A stretch of 36,490 nucleotides of DNA from Clostridia bacterium (GCA_900763875.1 CAAFLX010000002.1:1-36490); one strand, 5' to 3'. Shown: positions 8,114 through 15,142, counted from the stretch's first letter. The notes: generated by a model not told the origin, from the sequence alone. Translations and numbers: made by a program.

Positions 8114-8464
8114 TTATCTCAAAAGCATATTGAGGAAACTCTTGTCCGACGTTCTCGCAGGCTTAATCGGGCATTCGTAAACAGTCCCGTCTTCGTCGTA
8201 AGAACGAACGGCGTAAGTATTGCCTTTCACTACCTTGCCATGATCGTCTTTCATTTCGTAAGGAACGACGACGAGTTCCGCTTCCATAGCGTCACCGAAA
8301 ACTACGTCAAGAACGTTGTAGCCGTTTTTGTCGGTGTCTTTGTTGGGCGGTGCGACCTGAATTTTGATTTCCTTGCCGCGAACTACACCTTTAATGAAGT
8401 AGGAGTAGTATTCCTTACCGTGACTTTCAAAAGTTTCTCTTTCAACCATAATGTTGTTAGCCAT
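8114..8464 (-). CDS. Small soluble protein, 116 aa; possible ssDNA-binding role
   Basis: ATG at 8464, AAGGAGG nine nt upstream. The sequence is beta-rich and mixed-charge: YYSYFIKGVVRGKEIKIQVA, then DVVFGDAMEAELVVVPYEMK, a KVVKGNTYAVRSY segment, and a C-terminal ARTSDKSFLNMLLR. No membrane segment or signal peptide. A compact beta protein directly before a strong internal terminator occupies the place that highly expressed small genes such as the gene V ssDNA-binding protein hold in filamentous phages; this is an analogy from position and size, not homology. Function unknown. Confidence 0.6.
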   Translation of the reverse strand: MANNIMVERETFESHGKEYYSYFIKGVVRGKEIKIQVAPPNKDTDKNGYNVLDVVFGDAMEAELVVVPYEMKDDHGKVVKGNTYAVRSYDEDGTVYECPIKPARTSDKSFLNMLLR

Positions 8465-8478
8465 TACCTTTCACCTCC

Positions 8479-8745
8479 TTAATTTTTCTTCCCGATAGTG
8501 CGGGAGATTTTCTTTGCTTCGGCTTTGGATTTGCCTTCGCCAAGTGCCTTCTTGTATTTGAACAAGCCGGCGTGATCGGACTGTGCCTGAAGATAACCGG
8601 AGCGAAGACCTGCTTCGTAATCAGTCAGTTCCTTACCTACTTTCGGTCCGTGTTCGTGAACTTTGTTTTTGCGTTCGGATGCGTAGCCCTTCGCTCGTTT
8701 GGAAGGCACGCTCCATCTGCGTTCGTTGTTATTTTTGTTTGCCAT
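8479..8745 (-). CDS. Small basic protein, 88 aa
   Basis: ATG at 8745, AAAGGAG upstream with about 10 nt spacing. Highly charged with a net positive N-terminus (NNNERRWSVPSKRAKGYASE) and a lysine-rich C-terminus (GEGKSKAEAKKISRTIGKKN); no hydrophobic segment. The middle, LTDYEAGLRSGYLQAQSDHA, looks helical. Stop is 14 nt before the start of the 116-residue gene, so the two are co-translated. Basic and soluble, it could bind nucleic acid; no family recognised. Confidence 0.6.
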   Translation of the reverse strand: MANKNNNERRWSVPSKRAKGYASERKNKVHEHGPKVGKELTDYEAGLRSGYLQAQSDHAGLFKYKKALGEGKSKAEAKKISRTIGKKN

Positions 8746-9092
8746 AATGTGTTTTACTCCTTTACCCGTGTAGCCGTTAGTTCAGCATAGAATTTTGATT
8801 TTTTGTTGCCCGTGTTGCCGTTAGCCAAGCGAAAAATTTGATATTAAGTTGTAGGTTTGCAAGCTGTTTTCTCTTTGTTGAAACATTCCGTTTCGTGCGA
8901 CTTTTACTTTGGAAGGTGGCCACCTTTATCTTTCGAAAGCCCGCATAAAACAGTCGTTTTTCTTTGCCGAAAATAGACTTGCTTTTATATTTCCATAGAG
9001 AACGCAAATTCTCTTAATGGACGATTGAATGTAACCGAAACGACAGTTAAAGTGCCGTTATAGGTTGATTAAACGCACATTTATGTGATTTT
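8746..9092. other. 347-nt stretch without a convincing gene
   Basis: A 76-codon frame on the minus strand (8777-9007) has no ribosome binding site and no coding-like composition. The stretch holds a near-duplicate of 17 nt (CCCGTGTAGCCGTTAG near 8764 and CCCGTGTTGCCGTTAG near 8810) just upstream of the 88-residue gene and the interleaved inverted repeats at 9065-9123. It may be an mRNA leader or processing region. Confidence 0.4.
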
Positions 9093-9123
9093 TTAATCAA
9101 TATAAGTCCTTAAATATGTGCGT
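9065..9123. repeat. Two interleaved 8-bp inverted repeats
   Basis: TTGATTAA (9065-9072) pairs with TTAATCAA (9093-9100), and ACGCACAT (9073-9080) pairs with ATGTGCGT (9116-9123). The arms interleave and two are directly adjacent, so they can form alternative hairpins or a pseudoknot. They overlap the 3' end of the 89-residue gene. Confidence 0.5.
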
Positions 9124-9362
9124 GTTTTGATACGTTTACCGTCAAGATTGTTTCTTGATTGAAACACGAACTCATAGTCGATGTCGCGCTCGGAAGTTCT
9201 GAAATAATAGGTATCGTCGCTTACAGAATGAACGTCTCCGCGATTGTTTGTGCAAAGAGAAATTTTCTGCTTGACAATATAGTCCGGGGTGCGATAAACG
9301 TTGTCTGCGTTTTGAAGAAAATCAATATCGCAAACGGGTTTTACAACAGCGTGTTTTGACAT
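9093..9362 (-). CDS. Hypothetical protein, 89 aa
   Basis: I chose ATG at 9362 because AAAGGAG lies eight nt upstream; a longer frame upstream has no such site. The protein begins MSKHAVVKPVCDIDFLQNAD and is mostly polar, with alternating charges in the C-terminal half (RTSERDIDYEFVFQSRNNLD) and a basic end. No membrane segment. It sits between the sigma/ArpU-like gene and the 88-residue gene in the same orientation. No family recognised. Confidence 0.55.
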   Translation of the reverse strand: MSKHAVVKPVCDIDFLQNADNVYRTPDYIVKQKISLCTNNRGDVHSVSDDTYYFRTSERDIDYEFVFQSRNNLDGKRIKTRTYLRTYID

Positions 9363-9406
9363 ATTTTTTACTCCTTTGCCCGTAACCTGATAGCACAGTG
9401 ATTTTG

Positions 9407-9703
9407 TTATTTCAACGCCGACTGCAAGAAATAAATCAATTTGTTGTTGAGTTCCTTCATATAGTCGGTGGTGAGTTGCCATTCTTCGGCAAGAACCGCT
9501 TGCGTATTGTTGTCAATATACAACGACACATAAAGGATATAGAGCCTTGCAGGAGCGTTTTGCATTGCCGTATTGTATCGTTCGACTTTCTGAACGATCG
9601 CAAGCGGCTTGACAGTTTTGGAACTTCTGTCGAACAGTTCTTTCATTGAGTAGTAGTAACGAATTTCTTTTAAGTCGTTTCGGACCTGAACCGTGGTAAG
9701 CAT
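9407..9703 (-). CDS. Sigma-region-4/ArpU-like small regulator, 98 aa
   Basis: ATG at 9703, GGAGG eight nt upstream; the GTG nine nt earlier is inside the spacer region and less likely. The N-terminal half is helical (VRNDLKEIRYYYSMKELFD, VQKVERYNTAMQNAPARLY) and the C-terminal part has a helix-turn-helix pattern, NTQAVLAEEWQLTTDYMKEL then NNKLIYFLQSAL. This pattern occurs in DUF1492/ArpU-type and sigma-70 region 4-like phage proteins that control late transcription. It follows the HTH regulator by 12 nt, so the two probably form a regulatory pair. Assignment from pattern only. Confidence 0.5.
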   Translation of the reverse strand: MLTTVQVRNDLKEIRYYYSMKELFDRSSKTVKPLAIVQKVERYNTAMQNAPARLYILYVSLYIDNNTQAVLAEEWQLTTDYMKELNNKLIYFLQSALK

Positions 9704-9715
9704 TTTTAACACCTC

Positions 9716-10045
9716 CTATTTTTTGTTTTTTCTGCCGAACTTCTTGATGATTGCGAGCATTGTTTTCTTTTGATTTTCGTCGCAATTTCCGAGCATCGTT
9801 ACCAATAACTCCTGCTGTTCGTCTGACAGATACTGCTTTCCAAGATAGTAATCATCTTCGACAAAAACTCCGCTATCGTGCCGGCCCGCAGCGGTGTATA
9901 TCGGGTAAGAAATCGAGAGCTCGAGAACGTCACGTATAATTGTTTTTCTGCTTACGCCGAGTTCAAATGCGAGATTGTCCATCTTTTCGTGACGACGTTC
10001 GCAAATAATCTCTAAAAGCGCTTGGCGACGTTCCGTTGCTCTCAA
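9716..10045 (-). CDS. HTH_11/DeoR-type transcriptional regulator, 109 aa
   Basis: TTG start at 10045, chosen because AAAGGAGG lies exactly eight nt upstream; the longer frame from TTG at 10111 begins inside a palindrome and has no ribosome binding site. The N-terminal domain reads RRQALLEIICERRHEKMDNL then AFELGVSRKTIIRDVLEL, a typical winged-helix HTH_11 fold as in DeoR/WYL regulators, followed by SYPIYTAAGRHDSGVFV (wing). The ~50-residue C-terminal part is a short helical tail; no ligand-binding domain. It heads the minus-strand cluster and the palindrome at 10093-10109 is a likely operator for it. Confidence 0.7.
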   Translation of the reverse strand: MRATERRQALLEIICERRHEKMDNLAFELGVSRKTIIRDVLELSISYPIYTAAGRHDSGVFVEDDYYLGKQYLSDEQQELLVTMLGNCDENQKKTMLAIIKKFGRKNKK

Positions 10046-10092
10046 TTTTCTCACCTCCTTTGTCTTCGATGGCCTTATTTTCGCAGTCAACT

Positions 10093-10109
10093 GGGACACC
10101 TTTTGTCCC
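10093..10109. promoter_or_regulatory. Palindromic operator candidate GGGACA-N5-TGTCCC
   Basis: A perfect 6-bp inverted repeat with 5-nt spacer, 48 nt upstream of the HTH regulator start. Position fits autoregulation of the minus-strand cluster. I could not find a convincing -35/-10 pair there. A Rep nick site is an alternative reading. Confidence 0.45.
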
Positions 10110-10150
10110 AATTAAAAAAGTTTTTGATATTTTTTGGGATTTTTTGAAAT

Positions 10151-10216
10151 AAAAAAAGTGCCTTGACAAACAGGAACCTCTAAAAAATGAGATTCGCTGT
10201 TCGCCAAGACACTTTT
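10151..10216 (-). terminator. Long bulged hairpin with T-tract
   Basis: Pairs from outside inward: AAAAGTG (10154-10160)/CACTTTT (10210-10216), CTTG/CAAG, ACAG/CTGT, and GAACCTC/GAGATTC with one mismatch, closed by TAAAAAAT. On the minus strand it ends in seven or more Ts, so it can terminate transcription from the zinc-ribbon/LexA side. Its length and bulges also resemble replication or packaging-signal hairpins of single-stranded DNA replicons. Confidence 0.55.
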
Positions 10217-10340
10217 AAGCCTTGTATTTTACCCGATAGGTAAGTTACGAACACTTATGCGCTAAGTATTGAAATCGGATTTACCACTCTTATTGTTTCA
10301 AAGCAACCGAAATTTGCTTACACGCACGCACGTTATTCAA

Positions 10341-10511
10341 TTAACCAACTTTAATTTTGATAAGAATTTCCTTATTATGCTGTTTGCTGAATATCTTCGC
10401 TTTACAGCGATGACAAACAACAAGGATTGCACCGTCTTTTCGTTGATAGCCCGTAGTCTTTTTATGACAACAAGGACATACGAAAGAAACAGGGTTAGAA
10501 CTCGTCTCCAA
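10341..10511 (-). CDS. Zinc-ribbon protein, 56 aa (cysteine-rich KTR-like)
   Basis: TTG start at 10511 with AAAGGAGG seven nt upstream (10519-10526 on the plus strand), stop TAA at 10341-10343. Two Cys pairs, FVCPCCHKK and VVCHRCKAK, are 18 residues apart, and the middle is a short beta-like stretch (KDGAILVV): a small zinc ribbon. It resembles the cysteine-rich KTR proteins common on Gram-positive phages and ICEs, whose role is unknown. It lies between the LexA-like repressor and the long hairpin on the same strand. The excellent ribosome binding site and the paired CxxC motifs make it more likely real than either longer overlapping frame. Confidence 0.65.
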   Translation of the reverse strand: METSSNPVSFVCPCCHKKTTGYQRKDGAILVVCHRCKAKIFSKQHNKEILIKIKVG

Positions 10512-10678
10512 AATTCAACCTCCTTTCCCCATGACACACAAAGAGTTGTATTTAACCCACTGCATTGATAGGGTTGGGAAATCCCATATCGCAGGAAGAT
10601 TATCTTTTGTGCCTAAATATGAATAGTAACGGATAAGACGGGGCTCTCTTACTTTGCCACTATGCAGATTTCAAAAAA

Positions 10679-11287
10679 TCAATAAATATCCTTGAGAATT
10701 TTAACTGCCACGCCTTGTATGGCAACATCATCGAAAAACATATCCTTCATTCCGTCGTTTTCGGGATGCAAACGGATTTTCTTTCTTCTCTTATCAATAT
10801 AATATCTTTTCAACGTCGCCTCGTTTTCTATGAGCGCGACAACTATTTGACCTTCTTCTGCCGTGTCTTGCTGACGAACGACAACCAGATCGCCATCATC
10901 TATGCCGGCGTTTATCATACTGTCGCCCTTTGCCCTAAGAATAAAGAATTGTCCGTTACCCAAGAGTTCACGAGAAAACGTAACGTAACATTCTATATTT
11001 TCTTCGGCGAGAATAGGAGTTCCGCAGGCGACTTCACCGACGATAGGCAACCGATTATGACTGCAAAGAGAATTTACGATTTCCTTTGTTTGCAAGTCGC
11101 CATATCTTCCGTTCTTTTCAAGTTCGCCACGCTTTATAAGCTCGTCAACATATCTATATGTTTGAGGAACGGACAAGCCGACGGCGGTTGCAATTTGTTG
11201 AAAAGTAGGATAAACGCCGCTTTCAAAGTAGCAATCGTTAATCAACTTCAATATGTTATTGAGAGTTTGTTCATTTTTGCTTCTCAT
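10679..11287 (-). CDS. lexA: LexA-like SOS repressor, 202 aa
   Basis: ATG at 11287 with AAAGGAG six nt upstream; the frame extends 13 codons further but those overlap the operator. The N-terminal winged helix (YPTFQQIATAVGLSVPQTYR) is followed by a cleavage-site-like PIVGEVACGTPILAEENIEC, which has Ala-Cys-Gly where LexA cuts Ala-Gly. The S24 protease part has the serine motif KGDSMINAGIDDGD and the lysine motif VALIENEATLKRYY. So it should be a RecA-stimulated, self-cleaving repressor like LexA or phage CI. A consensus promoter (11339-11367) and palindrome (11306-11329) lie upstream, suggesting autorepression. Whether it is the host LexA or the element's own repressor is unclear; location inside the mobile region favours the latter. 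Confidence 0.85.
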   Translation of the reverse strand: MRSKNEQTLNNILKLINDCYFESGVYPTFQQIATAVGLSVPQTYRYVDELIKRGELEKNGRYGDLQTKEIVNSLCSHNRLPIVGEVACGTPILAEENIECYVTFSRELLGNGQFFILRAKGDSMINAGIDDGDLVVVRQQDTAEEGQIVVALIENEATLKRYYIDKRRKKIRLHPENDGMKDMFFDDVAIQGVAVKILKDIY

Positions 11288-11305
11288 AGGTGTCTCCTTT
11301 TTTCG

Positions 11306-11329
11306 TAAATGAGTTTCGTTTCTCATTTA
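11306..11329. promoter_or_regulatory. Operator of the LexA-like repressor
   Basis: TAAATGAG-N8-CTCATTTA, a perfect 8-bp inverted repeat located just downstream of the predicted transcription start (about 11332) and upstream of the ribosome binding site. It differs from the Gram-positive LexA box CGAAC-N4-GTTCG, so the repressor probably has its own specificity. Confidence 0.65.
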
Positions 11330-11338
11330 AGCATTTTT

Positions 11339-11367
11339 ATTATACTCAAATCAAAACCGAATGTCAA
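11339..11367 (-). promoter_or_regulatory. Consensus sigma-A promoter of the LexA-like gene
   Basis: On the minus strand TTGACA (11362-11367), a 17-bp spacer and TATAAT (11339-11344): both hexamers match the consensus fully. Confidence 0.85.
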
Positions 11368-11410
11368 GAGCAGAACAGGGGTAAAACAAAAAATTTTTTA
11401 ACTTATTAAA

Positions 11411-11444
11411 ATTAAAAAAGTAGGAGTCGATTTGCTCCTACTTT
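11411..11444 (-). terminator. Intrinsic terminator after the AAA_14 ATPase gene
   Basis: AAGTAGGAG (11418-11426) pairs with CTCCTACTT (11435-11443) and is followed by TTTTTTAATTTT on the minus strand, a few nt after the stop at 11451. It separates this gene from the LexA-like unit. Confidence 0.8.
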
Positions 11445-11450
11445 CATTTG

Positions 11451-12809
11451 TTAGACAATTGTTCCTTTTGCCAAATCTTCGGCAATAAAAGAGCAGAAGT
11501 AAAAAGGAACGGTTAGTAGTTTTTGCTTTGCGTCAAAACCGTAATTGTTTCTTGACACCTTAATCGCAAACTCATATTTGTTGTGATTTGAAAACTTTTC
11601 CAAAGAGTTCAACATTCCGCGCCCTTTCTTAACGTCAATCGGGAATAACTTATTTTCGGATTCCACGATAAATTCAAGTTCGGCGGACAGTTTGCCTTTC
11701 CAATAAAAGAGATTTATACCTTGAGCAATAAGCTCGTTTGCGACAAAGTTTTCAAAGAATATGCCCGACAACATATTTTCTTTGTCGGGAGAAACAAACG
11801 ACGATGCGTTTATTCCGCTTTGATAGGAAAACATACCGCTATCCGCAAGATACAAACGGAAATTACTATCGTTATCTTGAATAAGCGGCATAGTAATATG
11901 TTCTTTGAGTTGATACGACCGGTTTACAATGTGCGCCATTGTAAGCCAATCAATGGCAGTTGCAAAGTCGCGAGTTTTGCTTTTTTCTTCTATAAGCCCC
12001 GGCGAAAAATTCTTTGATTCTTTATTGAGTTCTTTATATATATTTGAAAACAATGAACGCGAACGCAAGATGGCCTCTCTGCTTGCTTGATACAATTCCA
12101 TATCGGCAAGATAATTGTCGTACAGAACTTTAAGAATCTCCCTTGCTTCAAAAAGATTTTGCGTTGTAATATAAGTATCAACGACTTCGGGCATTCCTCC
12201 CACAAGCATGTATTTATAAACCTGCTCCAACGCAAGCTCATGAACACTTGTATCTAACGCTTTCTTTTCCGAATATGCCTTTTTAATTCTTTGATACAGC
12301 ACTTTGTTGCTATTCAAAAGAAACTCTTCAAAAGTAAGCGGATATATTGTAATTTGATTTATCTTGCCGACAGGAAACAAAAATTTAGAATTGTTTCCCG
12401 CGCCCCGCTTATTGGTTTCTCTTTGAAGTTTTATTCTTACCATAGAGCCGGTTGCAATAACCGGGATTTCCTTGAAATCTTGGCAAAAATACTTCAATGC
12501 AGAGATAATATTCGGACATTCTTGCACTTCGTCAAAAATCAATAAGGTTTTACTGTCTATTTGCCTGCCTTTTTGGAGAGATATGAACTCAATAATCTTT
12601 TCTGCGTTTGCGGTAGAAAAGCAAAATTCACGAATTTCATCTTCTTTCTTGCAGTCAATATAGATATAACTATCTTTATAATACTTGTCGGCAAAAATAT
12701 CCTTAACCAAATAAGTTTTGCCAACCTGACGTGCGCCCCAAACAATCAACGGTTTTCTATTTGTGCTTTTATTCCATTCTATAAGTTTTTGTGTCGCCAA
12801 TCTTTCCAT
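11451..12809 (-). CDS. AAA_14/DUF4143 ATPase, 452 aa
   Basis: ATG at 12809, AAAGGAG eight nt upstream. N-terminal AAA_14 domain with Walker A VWGARQVGKTYL (~residue 24), Walker B TLLIFDEVQECP (~residue 90), and sensor-1-like PVIATGSMVRIKL. The C-terminal DUF4143 domain shows the usual GIFFENFVANELIAQG, LFYWKGKLSAELEFIVE and FPIDVKKG elements, a PD-(D/E)xK-like fold. Length is typical for the family (about 400-460). These proteins are widespread in Firmicutes and Bacteroidetes and often behave as cargo; their substrates are unknown. It forms a monocistronic unit with its own terminator and has the 33-bp iterons upstream. Confidence 0.85.
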   Translation of the reverse strand: MERLATQKLIEWNKSTNRKPLIVWGARQVGKTYLVKDIFADKYYKDSYIYIDCKKEDEIREFCFSTANAEKIIEFISLQKGRQIDSKTLLIFDEVQECPNIISALKYFCQDFKEIPVIATGSMVRIKLQRETNKRGAGNNSKFLFPVGKINQITIYPLTFEEFLLNSNKVLYQRIKKAYSEKKALDTSVHELALEQVYKYMLVGGMPEVVDTYITTQNLFEAREILKVLYDNYLADMELYQASREAILRSRSLFSNIYKELNKESKNFSPGLIEEKSKTRDFATAIDWLTMAHIVNRSYQLKEHITMPLIQDNDSNFRLYLADSGMFSYQSGINASSFVSPDKENMLSGIFFENFVANELIAQGINLFYWKGKLSAELEFIVESENKLFPIDVKKGRGMLNSLEKFSNHNKYEFAIKVSRNNYGFDAKQKLLTVPFYFCSFIAEDLAKGTIV

Positions 12810-12878
12810 AACTATCGCTCCTTTCGTAATCTAATTATACACGAAATTAAATTGTTTTGCAAGAGTTTAGATATATTA

Positions 12879-12977
12879 TTTGCACCTTTTTTGGTGTTTT
12901 ATATAGCATTGTTTGCACCTTTTTAAGTGTTATTTTGTCGATTGTTTGCGCATTTTAACGCTTTTAGCAAAAAACTG
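12879..12977. repeat. Three 33-bp iterons
   Basis: TTTGCACCTTTTT, TTTGCACCTTTTT and TTTGCGCATTTT start at 12879, 12912 and 12945, exactly 33 bp apart; units 1 and 2 end in GCATTG and CGATTG. Each unit has a small inverted repeat (CACC/GGTG, CAC/GTG, GCG/CGC) at the same place. A period of about three helical turns puts the sites on one face of the DNA. They lie upstream of the AAA_14 gene. Possible roles: operator, integrase arm sites or replication iterons. Confidence 0.65.
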
Positions 12978-13518
12978 TGTGTTTAATTTCGACATTCAAC
13001 GAGCAACATAATAAGCCTTTTTGTTTATAGTAGCCGTATTTACAATTTCCTTTTGTCTTTCGGGGGTATAGCCTAATCGCCTGCATCGACTGGTCAAGGC
13101 TCACAAAAAATAATCCGATTTCAAAGGTAAAAACATCTTAACATACAATTGATGACAACCGTATGGCATATTTTGAAGAAAAAATAAAAACTATCACTAT
13201 GCTATTTTTTGCTCGTCGCTCCTCTTTTTCCTTGACAAGTCGCTGCATTCGATTATTCTCGCCCCCTGTCGAAAGACAAAATGAAAAATGCAAGGTGGTG
13301 ATTCTGCACGAACCATTGTTCAGCCCTTCGGATGCCATTGTCGGCGTCTCGCCCGAGGGGTGTTTATCCATTGAAAGTGGAAAAAATGCCTTGAAAGTAG
13401 ACTTCCAACCATTCACACTTTTTTCTCGAAGTGTGCTAACGTTGATTCAGAAGTTAGCGAGCGATATGCAAAACATACGCCGATTGACTTCAATTCAACA
13501 AAAGGAGGTTCAAGGCAA
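12978..13518. other. Leader region before the integration module, with a weak 120-codon frame
   Basis: A plus-strand frame at 13163-13525 (120 codons) stays open up to the start of the excisionase-like gene, but none of its ATGs has a ribosome binding site, its composition (many Ser, Phe, Arg) is not protein-like at the start, and an antisense frame is equally open. A GTG at about 13302 with AAGGTGG in front is the best start if it is coding. I also see CACTT/AAGTG hairpin pairing near 13421-13434. Treated as leader, coding status undecided. Confidence 0.3.
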
Positions 13519-13713
13519 ATGTTAAGAAGCATCAAAAAAGCATTCGATATAATCAAAGCCGAAGACGCAGAAACTGCTATCACCGTTCACACTATCCGAA
13601 CTTGGTGTAAACAAGGCAAAATTAAGTGTCTGACTGCCGGCAACAAGGTTCTTGTTGATATGCAAAGCCTCTTGGATTATATCGCAATCAAAACAGACAA
13701 TACGGAGGTATAA
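13519..13713 (+). CDS. Excisionase-like small DNA-binding protein, 64 aa
   Basis: ATG at 13519, AAAGGAGG ten nt upstream. The sequence TAITVHTIRTWCKQGKIKCL then TAGNKVLVDMQSLLDYI is the MerR/excisionase winged-helix pattern (helix, helix, wing, helix) used by Xis proteins to bend attachment-site DNA and drive excision. Its stop TAA is two nt before the integrase ATG, so the pair is one operon. Small size and position directly before int support the role. Confidence 0.75.
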   Translation: MLRSIKKAFDIIKAEDAETAITVHTIRTWCKQGKIKCLTAGNKVLVDMQSLLDYIAIKTDNTEV

Positions 13714-13714
13714 A

Positions 13715-15142
13715 ATGGCATACTACAAAATCACAACAGACAAAAAAGGAAATCTCAAAGCAAAAATTCAAGTTTACGGAAACGATCTCGATTCAGGTGG
13801 CAAAAGATTGTATACAAAAACAGTCTATAACACCGACGGTCTAACCGAATCGAAATTCAAAAAACACGTAGATAGAATGAGCGTGGAATTTGAGGCAAGT
13901 ATCGAAGATTCATATCGTTCGGGAGCAGCAAGCGTTATGAACGGTGTTCTGACGTTTTCACAGCTCTCGAACGAATGGATAATTGCACTTGAAAACAACT
14001 TGTCAGAAAGCTATTATTTGCGCGCAGTCGAAGTAAAAGAAAAATTCGAGGCGTATTTGAAAGAGCAAAAACTCTATAATCGCCCTATTTCAGACATTAA
14101 GGTTCGCGACGTGCAAATGTTTCTCAATTCATTTATGACGAAAAAACCTGAATTTACGGGTATGGTTCAACTCAAAGAGCCTTTGCCTAAGAAAGTAAGT
14201 TTTCGTGAATTGGATAGAGAAAACATCATTCCACGCAGCACCTCTTACTACCTAAACCATCGCGAAGGACGAATTTCAAAAGCGGTCGCAACGAAAATTT
14301 GCGAATACTACAACTTGGAGTTTGATGATTATTTCGACGAAATCGTCAAAATCAAACAGTATTCGCAAGAAACTATCAAGGGTTACAGACGAGTTCTAAG
14401 AACTATCTTTAACGAGGCTGTGCGCTTTGAATGGATAACGAAAAATCCCGTTTGCGGAACAAAAGTCAGTGCCGGTAACAGCAATACGTCTTTGAGACCT
14501 GTTACGGAAAAAGCGGTATTTTCAATCGCTGAAACAAAGGAATTTCTTAAGGCGGTAGATTCTCTCGGAGAAGAACACATTAACAATAAAATTATGATTA
14601 AGCTTATGCTTTTAACAGGTATAAGAAACGCAGAATTACACGGTTTGCGTTGGAGCGACATTGATTTTGAAAAGAAATTGATTCACATCAAACGCAACCG
14701 ACTGTATTCAAAAAGGCTTGGCACTTACGAAAAGTGTCCAAAAACAAAGACTTCCGAGAGAGATATTCCGCTTTCAGACGGACTTATTGCCGATTTGAAA
14801 GTATATATGGATTGGTTTCGCTTGGCTGACGACGACTTTGACAACAAATTGGACAACTATTATCTTGCAGTAAACATTATGCGAGAACCGGAGTCCGTTC
14901 ATCATATAGGCTCATGGCTTAAGAAATTCGAGGAAAGAAACGGTTTCAAAGCCGTAACTTGTCACGGACTTCGACATACCTATTGTAGTATGTTGCTCTC
15001 TCAAAACGTGCCCATTCAAACCGTTAGTAAGTATATGGGACATAGCGACTCGAGCATAACTCTACAGGTTTATAGCCACTTCATACCAGACACGCAAGAA
15101 AAGGTTGTAAACGCAATCAATCTTATAGAAAGTGAGGAATAA
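13715..15142 (+). CDS. int: Tyrosine recombinase (integrase), 475 aa
   Basis: ATG at 13715 with GGAGG six nt upstream; a longer frame from 13652 overlaps the excisionase gene and lacks a site. Order: an arm-binding N-terminal domain (MAYYKITTDKKGNLKAKIQV, residues 1-65), a core-binding SAM-like domain (~residues 85-265), and the catalytic domain with Arg in LLTGIRNAELHGLRW, Lys in IHIKRNR, HGLRHTYCSML (His-x-x-Arg), GHSDSSITLQVYSHF (His and nucleophile Tyr). All six catalytic positions are present. Within the core-binding domain is an inserted ~45-residue XRE-like segment (STSYYLNHREGRISKAVATK). It probably recombines at the tRNA-Arg anticodon loop core at 16136-16146. Confidence 0.9.
   Translation: MAYYKITTDKKGNLKAKIQVYGNDLDSGGKRLYTKTVYNTDGLTESKFKKHVDRMSVEFEASIEDSYRSGAASVMNGVLTFSQLSNEWIIALENNLSESYYLRAVEVKEKFEAYLKEQKLYNRPISDIKVRDVQMFLNSFMTKKPEFTGMVQLKEPLPKKVSFRELDRENIIPRSTSYYLNHREGRISKAVATKICEYYNLEFDDYFDEIVKIKQYSQETIKGYRRVLRTIFNEAVRFEWITKNPVCGTKVSAGNSNTSLRPVTEKAVFSIAETKEFLKAVDSLGEEHINNKIMIKLMLLTGIRNAELHGLRWSDIDFEKKLIHIKRNRLYSKRLGTYEKCPKTKTSERDIPLSDGLIADLKVYMDWFRLADDDFDNKLDNYYLAVNIMREPESVHHIGSWLKKFEERNGFKAVTCHGLRHTYCSMLLSQNVPIQTVSKYMGHSDSSITLQVYSHFIPDTQEKVVNAINLIESEE

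Noticed and set aside
8777..9007. 76-codon minus-strand frame
   Set aside because: TTG start without ribosome binding site, low-complexity Lys/Asn composition and overlap with repeats; treated as non-coding.
10269..10568. 99-codon plus-strand frame
   Set aside because: Antisense to the zinc-ribbon gene, which has a better start and CxxC motifs.
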